Assembly: GCF_024346875.1 (NCBI RefSeq)
Contig: NZ_AP024872.1
Coordinates: forward strand, 496,001-560,000
Length of the DNA: 64,000 nt
Origin: Vibrio gallicus
Lineage (GTDB): Bacteria > Pseudomonadota > Gammaproteobacteria > Enterobacterales > Vibrionaceae
Reading direction: 5' to 3'
The translations under genes and the position numbers were made by a program. Within the stretch, counting starts at the first letter, position 1. Each line of letters begins with the position of its first letter. Positions 1 through 9,130 of this stretch are shown here, one piece after another. The notes beneath the pieces were generated by a model. That model saw nothing but the letters and a program-made list of their open reading frames with translations. It was not told the origin of the DNA and ran no database searches.

Positions 1-796
1 ACTCATCTTTCGACTTAATACCCAAGTCATTAAAGTCGCCCTGTAATACGTGCGAGTGCCCACCCACAATCACACTGATCCCCGAAACCGTATTCGCTAA
101 CTCATGGTCGGTATCGTAACCTAGATGGCTAAGTAATATAATCTTGTTAATGCCTGCTTGTTTGATCTCGTCAACCGTGTTGCGTGCAGTATCAATAGCA
201 TTAATAAACCCTGTATCTGGATCAGGGTTGGCGATCTCTGACATCTTATCAATCGACAGGCCAAATATAGCGACTTGCGTATCATCAACGGTTTGCGTAA
301 TCCAGCAAGCGGTTCCCGTTGCATTGTTATAAGGCTTCAAGCTGTTAGTGCTACTCAATCTATGAACTTTATGTACAGCCTCATTTGATAAATCCCAATT
401 TCCACACAGTAACGGGAAATTAATTTGATTGGCAAAATCAAACACCGGTTGATTACCCATATCTAACTCATGATTTCCCAAGGTCATGGCGGTTAGACCT
501 AAGCGATTCAATAAATCTGAATTCGCTTTCCCTTTAAATAGAGAGAAATAGAGTGTCCCCTGAAAGCAGTCGCCTGCATGTAAGAACATAAACGCGCGCT
601 TATCTACCCAAGCTTGGTGTTTCAATTGCTCTGTTCTAGATTTAATACGCGCAAACCCACCGACACTAACGTACGGCGTGTATTGACGATTATCTATATT
701 GAGCTCGAGTTGAACAGTAGAAGGCTCGAAATAAGAGTGTGTATCATTGATATGGGCGATGCGGATCTGGGTTACCGTTTTGGGCATAGATTTCAT
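1..796 (-). CDS. 5'-nucleotidase/metallophosphatase, UshA-like (partial, 3' end outside window)
   Basis: The reading frame is open on the minus strand from ATG at 796 to the window edge, about 265 codons. It carries the calcineurin-like metallophosphoesterase signatures in order: HINDTHS near residue 15 (D-x-H), GDCFQGT, GNHE, SHLGYDTD and GGHSH. These bind the two metal ions of the 5'-nucleotidase/2',3'-cyclic phosphodiesterase family, which removes phosphate from nucleotides. The C-terminal substrate-binding domain should lie beyond position 1. There is no signal peptide (it starts MKSMPKTVTQ), so unlike UshA it is probably cytoplasmic. A second possible start is the ATG at 787. It is divergent from ybjD. 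The family is clear; the exact substrate is not. Confidence 0.85.
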   Translation of the reverse strand, partial: MKSMPKTVTQIRIAHINDTHSYFEPSTVQLELNIDNRQYTPYVSVGGFARIKSRTEQLKHQAWVDKRAFMFLHAGDCFQGTLYFSLFKGKANSDLLNRLGLTAMTLGNHELDMGNQPVFDFANQINFPLLCGNWDLSNEAVHKVHRLSSTNSLKPYNNATGTACWITQTVDDTQVAIFGLSIDKMSEIANPDPDTGFINAIDTARNTVDEIKQAGINKIILLSHLGYDTDHELANTVSGISVIVGGHSHVLQGDFNDLGIKSKDE

Positions 797-1011
797 TTCT
801 TAATTTAGGACACCCACCATTCTAGTGAGCGGCGTTAAGCTCACCTTACTCTAAAATAGAGTGAAGTAAACCCTATCTGTAATCCTACTGAAGATGCTCA
901 CCATATGATGGAAAAATTGCTCTGTAAATAACATCTTACGTATAAGGTTTTGTATATACTTACAGCAAGGTAACAGTAGCCATTTAAAGCCTACCTTATT
1001 AGGAGAAACAT
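797..1011. promoter_or_regulatory. divergent intergenic region with two inverted repeats
   Basis: This gap separates the 5'-nucleotidase from ybjD and must hold both promoters. It contains two short dyads: GTGAGC/GCTCAC at 825-844 and ACTCTA-aaa-TAGAGT at 848-862, the second flanked by TTA/TAA. They may be operators or a leader hairpin of the nucleotidase; I recognise no specific regulator site. The ybjD ribosome binding site (AGGAGA) lies around 1001-1006. Confidence 0.35.
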
Positions 1012-2652
1012 ATGCAATTAGAGCGTATTGAGATTTCTGGCTTTCGAGGTATTAAGCGTTTATCACTGGCGTTTGATGAGTTAACTACCCTAATCGGCGA
1101 AAACACCTGGGGTAAATCGTCACTTCTGGACGCTTTATCTGTCTCACTACCGACCAATGCTGAGCCTTATACCTTTGAGATGCGTGATTTTCATGTGGAT
1201 TATGCCATATCTCATCCTCAGACCCAGCATCTACAAATCATACTTAAGCTTAGAGCGAATACCATTAATGAGCCACGGTCTGGGCGATATCGCAAGATCA
1301 AGCCGATATGGAACCAAGACCCCAACCATAAGCCATTTATCATTTATCGGTTAAGCGCTGCTATGCAAGACGGCAAAATATCCAGCGAGTACGCCTTTCT
1401 TGATGAAATGGGAGATCCTAAACCCTTGCACCACAGCGTAAAGTTGGCCCAAGAGTTAATGGGATTGCACCCCGTTATAAGGCTAAGAGATTCACGGCGC
1501 TTCCAACGTGTACACACCACTCAACAACCTAATTCACGCATAGAAAGGCGTATAAAAAATACTTGCCGCCGCCTGCTTGCCCATCCGGGGCTGGTAAGCA
1601 AACAAGAGATGAAGAGCAGTTTTCGAACTATGCACGATCTTGTTGACCATTACTTTTCTTATAAGTCCCAAGGTCGCCATGACCCAAGCAGTCCAAGAGA
1701 TGGGATATTTAGCTCCAGTGGCATACAACAAAACCATACCAATACTTCGTTAAGTCAGTTTGTTGATAATGCGCAAGACAAGCAAACGCGCTTACTGCTA
1801 ATGGGGCTACTTAATAATTACCTGCAAGCAAAGGGAGATACCGAACTACGACGTTGCGCCAGGCCTTTGTTGATCATCGAAGACCCAGAGGGGCGCTTAC
1901 ATCCCACTCACCTAGCGCGGGCATGGGCTCTATTACAAATGCTACCCATGCAAAAGATATTAACCACCAATTCCGCTGTATTACTGAGCGCGGTGCCACT
2001 GGGTAGTATTAAGCGACTCATTAGAAAGTCTGACCGGACCGAATCTAGGAGTATCTCCGCACAATCATTATCAGCCGATGAGTTACGCCGCGTTGGTTTC
2101 CATATTCGATTTCATCGTTCGAGCGCCCTATTTGCTCGTTGCTGGCTGTTGGTTGAGGGTGAAACTGAGGTGTGGTTATTTAATGAACTCGCCAACCAGT
2201 GTGGTTATGATTTAGCCGCTGAAGGGGTGCAGATTGTTGAATTTGCACAATCGGGACTCAAGTCCTTACTTAAGGTTGCCAAGGCATTTGGTATAGATTG
2301 GCATGTTGTAACCGATGGTGACGCTGCCGGAAAAAAATACGCGCACTCGGTGCGCAATGTGCTGCATGGTGAACAGGAGCGGCACCGACTCACAGAGCTT
2401 CCCGACAAGGATATTGAACACTATCTGTACTTTAATGGGTTTGAAACCTTCTTTAAAGATATGGCTAAGATCCCCCTTGATCATCCAATCCCTGCCAAAA
2501 AGGTGATCAACAAGGTTCTTAAAAAGCACGCTAAACCCGATGTTGCTCTGGCTATTGTTGAGTACTGTGAGAAACATGGTGATACCTCGGTGCCACTACT
2601 GATTCGTTGGACTCTTAAACGCGTGATTAGTATGGCCAACGGCAATACCTGA
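1012..2652 (+). CDS. ybjD: OLD-family ATP-dependent endonuclease-like protein YbjD
   Basis: 546 aa, near the length of E. coli YbjD (about 550 aa). The N-terminus reads LERIEISGFRGIKRLSL, followed by a Walker A of the form GENTWGKSS at residues 29-37; both are typical of SMC/RecF-like ABC ATPases of the OLD family. Further on, LLIIEDPEGRLHP fits a Walker B/D-loop region. The C-terminal half is a TOPRIM domain: LLVEGETEVW supplies the acidic Glu and VTDGDAAGK the DxD motif. OLD proteins couple ATP binding to metal-dependent DNA cleavage; the role of YbjD itself is not settled. A good ribosome binding site (AGGAGA) precedes the ATG. The gene stands alone, with no partner helicase such as GajB. 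Confidence 0.85.
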   Translation: MQLERIEISGFRGIKRLSLAFDELTTLIGENTWGKSSLLDALSVSLPTNAEPYTFEMRDFHVDYAISHPQTQHLQIILKLRANTINEPRSGRYRKIKPIWNQDPNHKPFIIYRLSAAMQDGKISSEYAFLDEMGDPKPLHHSVKLAQELMGLHPVIRLRDSRRFQRVHTTQQPNSRIERRIKNTCRRLLAHPGLVSKQEMKSSFRTMHDLVDHYFSYKSQGRHDPSSPRDGIFSSSGIQQNHTNTSLSQFVDNAQDKQTRLLLMGLLNNYLQAKGDTELRRCARPLLIIEDPEGRLHPTHLARAWALLQMLPMQKILTTNSAVLLSAVPLGSIKRLIRKSDRTESRSISAQSLSADELRRVGFHIRFHRSSALFARCWLLVEGETEVWLFNELANQCGYDLAAEGVQIVEFAQSGLKSLLKVAKAFGIDWHVVTDGDAAGKKYAHSVRNVLHGEQERHRLTELPDKDIEHYLYFNGFETFFKDMAKIPLDHPIPAKKVINKVLKKHAKPDVALAIVEYCEKHGDTSVPLLIRWTLKRVISMANGNT

Positions 2653-2804
2653 ACAAAATACAGGCATAATGTTTATCTAATCAGCCACTTTTGCCAGTGA
2701 TAGTGTATAAACCTACTTATCACGCCTAGTATTTGCTATAAACGTGCATCACATTATTTAGGCAGCGGCATCATTAGCACTGCTTGGCCTACTACGAGCA
2801 TCCT

Positions 2805-3362
2805 ATGACCCAACATATACACAAGTTACTTATTCTATTCTGTACCAGTCTCTTTCTTGGGGGTTGCGCTAATTACAGCATCAGCGAACAAGATATGACT
2901 AACTATCTAAAGCAGAATATAAGTTTGGAACAGTCGGTTGGCATAAAAGATGTATTGTACGCACAGATATCAATCGATGATCTAAAGGTGAATATTGGTC
3001 GGGTTGAGGCTAACAGGCTGTCTGTGTTTGCCACTACAGACGCAGTTGTAGAGATGATGGGGCATGAAAAACACCACTTTAACCTAGACATAAGATTCAG
3101 TGCGATTCCAAGATATGATCACCACAGCGGTGAGATATTCCTCGAATCACTCCGACTTGAGCAGCTTACAGAGAAAACCGGACACCTAAGTTCAGATGTA
3201 AAGGCGTTAATTCAACCAGCGGTAGCCATGATCGGATATGGGCTTACCGATCAGCCTATATATAAACTCGACAGCAACAAACTGGAAGAGTCGATATTAA
3301 AGTCTTCAAACCCCGATCTGGTTATCAAGAACCACAAATTAATAATAGAACTGTTCAATTGA
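2805..3362 (+). CDS. DUF1439 lipoprotein, YceB-like
   Basis: 185 aa from the ATG at 2805. The open frame extends upstream to a TTG, but the ATG places a lipoprotein signal at the very start: MTQHIHKLL, a hydrophobic stretch, then the lipobox LGGC with Cys near residue 22. The mature part (SISEQDMTNYL..., then a beta-rich region) resembles E. coli YceB of the DUF1439 family, a periplasmic-facing lipoprotein of unknown function. Its convergent neighbours are yceI and a cytochrome b561, whose E. coli counterparts also lie in the yce region. Membership is inferred from overall pattern, not from a diagnostic motif. Confidence 0.7.
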   Translation: MTQHIHKLLILFCTSLFLGGCANYSISEQDMTNYLKQNISLEQSVGIKDVLYAQISIDDLKVNIGRVEANRLSVFATTDAVVEMMGHEKHHFNLDIRFSAIPRYDHHSGEIFLESLRLEQLTEKTGHLSSDVKALIQPAVAMIGYGLTDQPIYKLDSNKLEESILKSSNPDLVIKNHKLIIELFN

Positions 3363-3378
3363 TGGTCTGACTAAACCG

Positions 3379-3408
3379 AAAAAGGCCTGATCTATTAAAG
3401 ATCAGGCC
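3379..3408 (-). terminator. intrinsic terminator of the b561-yceI operon
   Basis: A perfect 9-bp stem GGCCTGATC/GATCAGGCC (3384-3408) has a 7-base loop. On the minus strand it is followed by five T's, so it ends transcription coming from yceI. It may also slow read-through from the lipoprotein gene. Confidence 0.85.
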
Positions 3409-3432
3409 CGCGTTACAAATATTGTAGCAAGA

Positions 3433-4002
3433 CTACTTTTTCTTGCCTTCTACGTGCAGTTCCATATCAACATAGCTCGATGCACCCATCACAGGGATGT
3501 TAAAATCAGCAAGCTCCAAGCGTGTAGTACCCATAAAGCCAGCTCTCTCCCCGCCCCACGGGTCCTTCCCTTGTCCAATAAAGTCCGCATCGATGGTAAT
3601 AGATTTAGTTTGACCATGTAGAGTAAGGTCACCGATCACGGCCAGTTTTCCATCGCCTTTATCTTCAACCTTGGTGCTCTTAAATATCGCCTGCTTATAC
3701 TTACCAGCATCAATAAAATCGTCACTGCGGATGTGCTTATCACGCTCAGCATGGTTTGAATCAAGGCTGGTAGTATCAACGGTTACTTCGACACTTGAAG
3801 CTGCGATGTTTTTAGGGTCATAGCTAAACTCCCCTTCAAATTTGTCAAAACGTCCTTTAATAAAGCTATAGCCTAGGTGGCTCACCTTAAAGTTGATTGA
3901 CGCGTGTGCACCCTTAGTGTCGATAACATAATCTGCTGCGTTTGCCGCGAGCGGCGTTGCCATCGCAACCGCCAATCCTAGCGCTAGTATTGATTTTTTC
4001 AT
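3433..4002 (-). CDS. yceI: YceI family periplasmic protein
   Basis: 189 aa with a clear Sec signal peptide (MKKSILALGLAVAMATPLAANA, cleavage near residue 22). The mature protein has the YceI lipocalin-like pattern: DTKGAHASINFKVSHLGYS near the start, then KGRFDKFEGEF, and a C-terminal region ending in MELHVEGKKK. The family binds polyisoprenoid-type lipids in the periplasm. Its start overlaps the stop of the upstream cytochrome b561 gene in an ATGA, so the two are translationally coupled. This pairing recurs in many proteobacteria and suggests a shared quinone- or isoprenoid-linked role, which is inference. Confidence 0.93.
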   Translation of the reverse strand: MKKSILALGLAVAMATPLAANAADYVIDTKGAHASINFKVSHLGYSFIKGRFDKFEGEFSYDPKNIAASSVEVTVDTTSLDSNHAERDKHIRSDDFIDAGKYKQAIFKSTKVEDKGDGKLAVIGDLTLHGQTKSITIDADFIGQGKDPWGGERAGFMGTTRLELADFNIPVMGASSYVDMELHVEGKKK

Positions 4003-4529
4003 TTTAATCCTCTTGTCATTTTGCGAAGCGTATTGTCTTTGTCTATAAAGTGATGTTTAAGGGCTGCCAAGGCATGAATGGCAGCTAGGCCAATCAAGGT
4101 AAGGGCAACATAATAATGAATCTGACCTGCGAGATCGGCTTGGCCGTCAAACAGTTTGCCTAAGGCCGGTACATCAAACCATTCAAACACCGTAATCGAG
4201 CGCCCATCTTCTGTGGAAATCAAATAGCCAGAAATAAACAGTATGCACAAAAGCAGGTACATGAAGTGATGTGCAGATTTTGCAGCTACTTTTTCAAATC
4301 GATTGCCGTCTATCTGTGGTGAATAACTAAGCAACTTCCATAACATTCGAAACAGAGTCAATCCAGCCAGCAGTATTCCAACCGATTTATGCCAATACGG
4401 CGCGGTTTGATACCATTGGCTATAATAAGTCAGGTCAACCATCCATAGACCTAATGCAAACATCCCGATGATTACGATTGCCGATACCCAATGGATCAGT
4501 TTCGCGGTATTGTTGTATCCTTGAGTCAC
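3999..4529 (-). CDS. yceJ: cytochrome b561 family membrane protein
   Basis: 176 aa with four hydrophobic helices and the histidines expected for two b-type haems (IHWVSA in helix 1, WHKSVG in helix 2, AHHFMY in helix 3, IHALAALKHH in helix 4). Proteins of this family move electrons between quinol and periplasmic acceptors. The start is a GTG at 4529, supported by a strong ribosome binding site (GGAGG) eight bases upstream. It forms a two-gene operon with yceI, overlapping by four bases, matching E. coli yceJ-yceI. Confidence 0.88.
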   Translation of the reverse strand: MTQGYNNTAKLIHWVSAIVIIGMFALGLWMVDLTYYSQWYQTAPYWHKSVGILLAGLTLFRMLWKLLSYSPQIDGNRFEKVAAKSAHHFMYLLLCILFISGYLISTEDGRSITVFEWFDVPALGKLFDGQADLAGQIHYYVALTLIGLAAIHALAALKHHFIDKDNTLRKMTRGLK

Positions 4530-4721
4530 ACAGCCTCCAGCATGAAATAATTGAACGCAAAACTCATACCCTGCGTCCGATATGAAACATTATGGTGACG
4601 TATTTGTTAATGACTAGCTAATAAAATCGAATGTCTTTATCGAAATATTTGACCAAGAACAGCTAAACAAAGAATTATCCAGTAAAATCATAATGATAAG
4701 CTCTAGAGTAGGAAGTTAAAG

Positions 4722-5363
4722 TTGTTAAAAGACATCGTTATCCAGACACTAATGCAGGTTCAAAACGATTGTTCCTCTTTAACCCAGCACGCCTATCCTA
4801 CCGTTCATAACCGAGGAATGGACAATCGTCATTTGGCGAGTCTGGTTGAGCGAAGCTTAACCAGTGTTGCAAGCCGATACCAAACCTCTGTCACCACGGA
4901 AACCTTTGAGGTTTACCCCAGCGCCGACAACGCCAGTACCCCATTTCGACGCTTTACTACCGACTTGGGAAGCGTATGGCTAATACCCGATTCTTTGAAA
5001 TCAGCCAATCGATTTCATCGACATAACCTAATAAAAACCGTTAGCCTATGGAAAGCCGAGTTTAATTTTGCTATTCAGCCTAATGACTGCTTAGTGCTGG
5101 TCTGCGATCACTGGCTTAGTCGAATTAGCAGTAGCCAGCAACTGCTTGATTGGTGGTTAAACCGCTTTCCTGATGATTTCTCAGAGTATGCACAACAAGG
5201 CATTCTTCTTAGCCCTTCTGAAACTCAAAAGCTTGATAAGTTACTTGCACCATTGCAGCTAAGCCCTTGTTATAAATCTCACGCCCATCCAATAAAAAAA
5301 GATGGCGGTAACACTCCAATTAAGCGCTACGTCCATCTTTATGCTATCTATGAATGCGTATAG
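4722..5363 (+). CDS. hypothetical protein, unknown family
   Basis: 213 aa; I do not recognise the family. The start is a TTG at 4722 preceded by AGGAAG with suitable spacing; no in-frame ATG near the start fits as well. There is no signal peptide or membrane segment. The protein is soluble and rich in aromatic and polar residues (for example DCLVLVCDHWLSR and LLDWWLNRFPDDFSEY), with no obvious catalytic motif. It stands alone between the divergent b561-yceI operon and a convergent dienelactone hydrolase gene whose stop lies four bases from its own. Codon use looks like that of its neighbours, so it is probably a real native gene. Confidence 0.6.
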   Translation: MLKDIVIQTLMQVQNDCSSLTQHAYPTVHNRGMDNRHLASLVERSLTSVASRYQTSVTTETFEVYPSADNASTPFRRFTTDLGSVWLIPDSLKSANRFHRHNLIKTVSLWKAEFNFAIQPNDCLVLVCDHWLSRISSSQQLLDWWLNRFPDDFSEYAQQGILLSPSETQKLDKLLAPLQLSPCYKSHAHPIKKDGGNTPIKRYVHLYAIYECV

Positions 5364-5366
5364 CGG

Positions 5367-6113
5367 CTATTGAGTCACCTCTTGCAACACCTCGCCAAAA
5401 CGACGCCATGATTTGTGATCCGCATCTTCTCGGTATCGTTGCGAACCAAATACAGTAAAGGCATGCGGTGCGCCGCTGTATGATATCATTTCATGTTTCA
5501 CACCAGCACCTTCTAGCTCGACGGCCAATGTTGCAAAGTCTTGCATAGTGATTGCAGTATCAGCGGTACCATGGAACACCACAATCGGCGCCGAGGTTTG
5601 TTCATAACTCTGCCCTTTTGGTGTGGTTAAGCCGCCGTGGAAGGTAATAAACGCCTTGGCATCACCACCCGCTCGTGCTGACTCAAGAACTGCCGCTCCG
5701 CCAAAACAATACCCCACCATCACCGTATTGTCTTTAGCTTGGTTTAATTCTTCTGCCTTAGTTTGACTTGCTGCCATTAACTTTTGCAGTTTAACGCGGT
5801 CTTTATATAGCTCACCGGTGTGTTGCTTTTTATCCTTAACCTCAGTTGGGCGAACCCCTTGCCCAAACAAGTCAGCCGCAAACACGTTGTATCCCATATC
5901 GTTCAGCATCTTGGCTCTTTTGACTTCATAATCCGTAAGGCCATCCCAATCATGCACTAACACCACTAATGGCGCACCATCAGCCGCTTTTGACCAATAT
6001 CCCTGATAGGGTTGTCCATCGACATCATAGACAACATCTTGCCCAGCTATAGCTAAAGTAGTAAATGACGCTAGTGAAACAGCCAATAAGCGCTTAGTTA
6101 CAAATGTTTGCAT
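5367..6113 (-). CDS. dienelactone hydrolase family protein, exported
   Basis: 248 aa alpha/beta hydrolase. The nucleophile elbow is GYCFGG with Cys136, and Asp185 (HGTADTA) and His217 (GAPHAF) complete the Cys-Asp-His triad of dienelactone hydrolases. A signal peptide (MQTFVTKRLLAVSLASFTTLAIAG) points to the periplasm, whereas the classical catabolic enzymes are cytoplasmic. It is therefore more likely a general periplasmic ester or lactone hydrolase than part of chlorocatechol breakdown, and there are no aromatic degradation genes nearby. A good ribosome binding site (GGAGAG) precedes the ATG. Confidence 0.88.
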   Translation of the reverse strand: MQTFVTKRLLAVSLASFTTLAIAGQDVVYDVDGQPYQGYWSKAADGAPLVVLVHDWDGLTDYEVKRAKMLNDMGYNVFAADLFGQGVRPTEVKDKKQHTGELYKDRVKLQKLMAASQTKAEELNQAKDNTVMVGYCFGGAAVLESARAGGDAKAFITFHGGLTTPKGQSYEQTSAPIVVFHGTADTAITMQDFATLAVELEGAGVKHEMISYSGAPHAFTVFGSQRYREDADHKSWRRFGEVLQEVTQ

Positions 6114-6347
6114 TGCTCACTCTCCATTAGTGTTATCTCATTCTTTGAAATAGGGGCCATGCGACAGACCATGAGTCTGCATCCCTAACTAAAGATTGTA
6201 GTAGGCATCCGATGAAGTGTTTGGTTTTGCACGAGTTTCCTTTGTTGCCGGTTGTCTCCATTAGCACTTAGTGTTCATAGCACTTGCACACCAAAATAGT
6301 CGTCTATAGTTAAGCAAGATATTCTGATTGGCGTTTAAGGAAGCGAT
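6114..6347. promoter_or_regulatory. divergent intergenic region, dienelactone hydrolase / gltS
   Basis: 234 bases with promoters for both flanking genes. I see no convincing named operator. The ribosome binding site AAGGAAG lies just before the gltS ATG. Confidence 0.3.
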
Positions 6348-7574
6348 ATGCACACCGTCTATACAATAGGTCCACTAGAGTCCTTTCTTATCGCAATTAC
6401 GGTTTTATTCTTAGGTCAATTCGTCAATGCCCGTGTCTCTTTTTTGAAAAAATATAAGGTACCGGAGCCAATTGTCGGTGGCTTAATTATCGCCGCCATT
6501 ATTACTCTGTTACATACCTTAGGTATTGATCTTGCGTTTAGCTTACCGTTACAAAAAATCTTGATGTTGATGTTTTTCACCACCGTTGGCTTGTCAGCCA
6601 GTTACAGCCAATTACTGAAAGGCGGCAAAAAGGTTTTTATCTTTTTGGGTGTGGCGTCGGTTTACATCATTATCCAAAATATCATTGGGGTTAGCTTGGC
6701 AAACATCCTAGATATCAACCCATTGATGGGCTTGGTTGCCGGTTCAATCACCTTATCTGGGGGGCATGGCACGGGAGCTGCGTGGGCGACAACGTTTGAG
6801 GATCTATACGGGTTAAAAACTCTAGAATTTGCGATGGCGTCAGCCACCTTCGGCTTAATTGTTGGCGGGCTTATCGGTGGGCCTGTTGCTCAAAGGCGGA
6901 TAAATAAGCACAATCTGGTTTCAGAGTATGGCTCAGGTGATAAACACCACGATAAATACCCCGAGATTATTACCTACAACGAGATGGAAGAAGAGAAAGT
7001 CTCCGCTCGCCGCGTTATAGAAACCCTGTTTATGGTTCTTATCTGCGTGGTAGGCGCTACCTACATCAAAGAGTGGACGGGATCGCTCGATATTAAATGG
7101 CTTAAAGGGGTTCCTGATTTTGTGTTTGCACTGTTTTTGGGGGTCATTTTAACCAATATCTTTGAATTTAGAGGCACCTATAAGCTCAATACCGACACCG
7201 TAGATATCCTGGGTACGGTTTCCTTATCGCTATTTTTAGCTATGGCGTTGATGAGCCTCAAGCTGTGGGAGATATTCGATCTTGCGGTTCCACTACTCAT
7301 AATACTCGCTGTACAAACCGTTGTATTGGCTATCTTTGCATACAACGTAACGTTTAGAGTCATGGGCAGCAATTATGACTCAGCCATTATAACTGGCGGC
7401 CACTGCGGATTTGGGTTAGGCGCAACCCCAACTGCGGTAATGAATATGGGTTCGCTAGTCAGCCACTATGGCCCATCACCTCAGGCGTTTATGGTGGTAC
7501 CTATTGTCGGCGCCTTCTTTATAGATGTGGTTAACTTAGTTGTACTGCAAGGCTTCATCGCATTCATTGGGTAA
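6348..7574 (+). CDS. gltS: sodium/glutamate symporter GltS
   Basis: 408 aa, the usual GltS length (about 400). It has roughly ten to twelve hydrophobic helices arranged as two inverted halves. Each half carries a glycine-rich re-entrant motif: SGGHGTGAAW near residue 138 and GGHCGFGLGATPTAVMNMG near residue 345. These are the hallmarks of Na+-coupled glutamate transport by this family in the inner membrane. A central polar loop (SGDKHHDKYPEIITYNEM) separates the halves. It is transcribed alone and ends at a strong bidirectional terminator shared with gnd. Confidence 0.95.
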   Translation: MHTVYTIGPLESFLIAITVLFLGQFVNARVSFLKKYKVPEPIVGGLIIAAIITLLHTLGIDLAFSLPLQKILMLMFFTTVGLSASYSQLLKGGKKVFIFLGVASVYIIIQNIIGVSLANILDINPLMGLVAGSITLSGGHGTGAAWATTFEDLYGLKTLEFAMASATFGLIVGGLIGGPVAQRRINKHNLVSEYGSGDKHHDKYPEIITYNEMEEEKVSARRVIETLFMVLICVVGATYIKEWTGSLDIKWLKGVPDFVFALFLGVILTNIFEFRGTYKLNTDTVDILGTVSLSLFLAMALMSLKLWEIFDLAVPLLIILAVQTVVLAIFAYNVTFRVMGSNYDSAIITGGHCGFGLGATPTAVMNMGSLVSHYGPSPQAFMVVPIVGAFFIDVVNLVVLQGFIAFIG

Positions 7575-7596
7575 TTGCGGTATACACAACCAAAAA

Positions 7597-7624
7597 TAAA
7601 AAAGGCGCTCCTAGGAGCGCCTTT
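7597..7624. terminator. bidirectional terminator between gltS and gnd
   Basis: A perfect 20-bp palindrome (AGGCGCTCCTAGGAGCGCCT, 7603-7622) has an A-rich tract on one side and TTT on the other. It can end transcription from both convergent genes. Confidence 0.88.
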
Positions 7625-7648
7625 GTATTACTATCAGATCAACTCAGA

Positions 7649-9097
7649 TTAAACATCATAAGTTGTTGAAGCAGTATCACCACCAGTACCAGTCCAGTTG
7701 GTGTGGAAGAACTCACCACGTGGACGGTCTAGACGCTCATAAGTGTGAGCACCGAAGTAATCACGTTGAGCTTGAAGTAGGTTTGCTGGTAGACGCGCTG
7801 TAGTGTAGCCATCTAGGAACGACAATGCAGAAATAGTACAAGGCATTGGAATACCAGATTCAAGTGACTTAGCCGCCACTTTACGCCACGCCGCTAAGCT
7901 ACCTTGTAGAATGTTCTTGAAGTAGTCATCAGAACCAAGGAAAGCGATTTCTGGGTTCGCTTCGTATGCATCGCGGATATTACCCAAGAATGCAGAACGA
8001 ATGATACAACCGCCACGCCACATAAGCGCTACGTTACCGTAGTTAAGATCCCAACCATTTTGCTCTGACGCTTCGCGCATTAGCATAAAGCCTTGTGCGT
8101 AAGAGATGATCTTAGATGCAAGTAGAGCCTGACGAAGCGCATCGATCCATTGTTGTTTATCACCTTCAACAGGCGTGATGGTTTTCTCAAATAACGCTTG
8201 GGCTTCTACGCGCTGGTCTTTAAGTGCAGACAGACAACGTGAGAATACTGACTCAGAGATAAGGGTCAATGGAATACCGAGGTCAAGGGCATTAATGCCG
8301 GTCCATTTGCCTGTACCTTTTTGGCCAGCTGTATCAAGAATCTTCTCAACTAGGGCTTCACCCTGCTCATCTTTATAACCCAAGATATCGGCAGTGATTT
8401 CAACTAAGTAGCTGTCTAGTTCAGTTTTATTCCAATCAGCAAACACGGCTTGCATTTCATCATTAGATAGACCTAAGCCATCTTTCATGAACTGATATGC
8501 TTCAGTGATAAGCTGCATATCACCGTATTCGATACCGTTGTGTACCATTTTAACGAAGTGACCTGCACCGTCGTTACCAACCCAATCACAGCAAGGTTCG
8601 CCCTTATCTGTCTTAGCTGAGATACCTTGTAGAATAGGCTTAACCGCTTCCCATGCTTCAGGTGAACCGCCAGGCATGATTGAAGGACCAAAACGAGCAC
8701 CTTCTTCACCACCAGACACACCAGTACCGATAAAGTGAATGCCTTTCTCACGAAGATAAGCTACACGACGGTTAGTATCAGGGTAGTTAGTGTTACCACC
8801 ATCAATGATGATGTCGCCTTTGTCTAGAAGCGGTACCAATGCTTCGATAAACTTATCAACCACATCACCTGCGCGAACCATAAGCATCACTTTACGTGGC
8901 GCTTCTAGTTTCTCAACCAACTCTTGCAGCGAGTAAGCACCCATGATGTTGGTGCCTTTTGCAGGACCTTCAAGAAACTCATCGACTTTCGCCGCGGTAC
9001 GGTTGTGTGCAACAACGGTAAACCCGTTGTCATTCATATTTAGGATAAGGTTTTGGCCCATTACTGCTAAGCCAATAACACCGATATCACCTTTCAT
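7649..9097 (-). CDS. gnd: 6-phosphogluconate dehydrogenase (decarboxylating)
   Basis: 482 aa, standard length. The N-terminal Rossmann motif is GVIGLAVMGQNLILNM. The catalytic region VGNDGAGHFVKMVHNGIEYGDMQ contains the conserved Lys and the HNGIEY segment, and the C-terminal tail is typical. It oxidises 6-phosphogluconate to ribulose 5-phosphate and CO2, making NADPH. It is the last gene of zwf-pgl-gnd, starting 33 bases after pgl with its own ribosome binding site (GGAGA), so the three oxidative pentose phosphate steps are co-transcribed. It ends at the shared terminator with gltS. Confidence 0.98.
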   Translation of the reverse strand: MKGDIGVIGLAVMGQNLILNMNDNGFTVVAHNRTAAKVDEFLEGPAKGTNIMGAYSLQELVEKLEAPRKVMLMVRAGDVVDKFIEALVPLLDKGDIIIDGGNTNYPDTNRRVAYLREKGIHFIGTGVSGGEEGARFGPSIMPGGSPEAWEAVKPILQGISAKTDKGEPCCDWVGNDGAGHFVKMVHNGIEYGDMQLITEAYQFMKDGLGLSNDEMQAVFADWNKTELDSYLVEITADILGYKDEQGEALVEKILDTAGQKGTGKWTGINALDLGIPLTLISESVFSRCLSALKDQRVEAQALFEKTITPVEGDKQQWIDALRQALLASKIISYAQGFMLMREASEQNGWDLNYGNVALMWRGGCIIRSAFLGNIRDAYEANPEIAFLGSDDYFKNILQGSLAAWRKVAAKSLESGIPMPCTISALSFLDGYTTARLPANLLQAQRDYFGAHTYERLDRPRGEFFHTNWTGTGGDTASTTYDV

Positions 9098-9130
9098 TAA
9101 ATCTCTCCGTTTATATGTATGCGTCAGCGA

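Noticed and set aside
6211..6240. sigma-54-like TTGGTTTTGCACGAGT upstream of gltS
   Set aside because: GG and GC are not ten bases apart, so it cannot be a -24/-12 promoter.
8485..8751. 88-aa open frame on the minus strand inside gnd
   Set aside because: It overlaps the strongly supported gnd gene in another frame and shows no protein motif.
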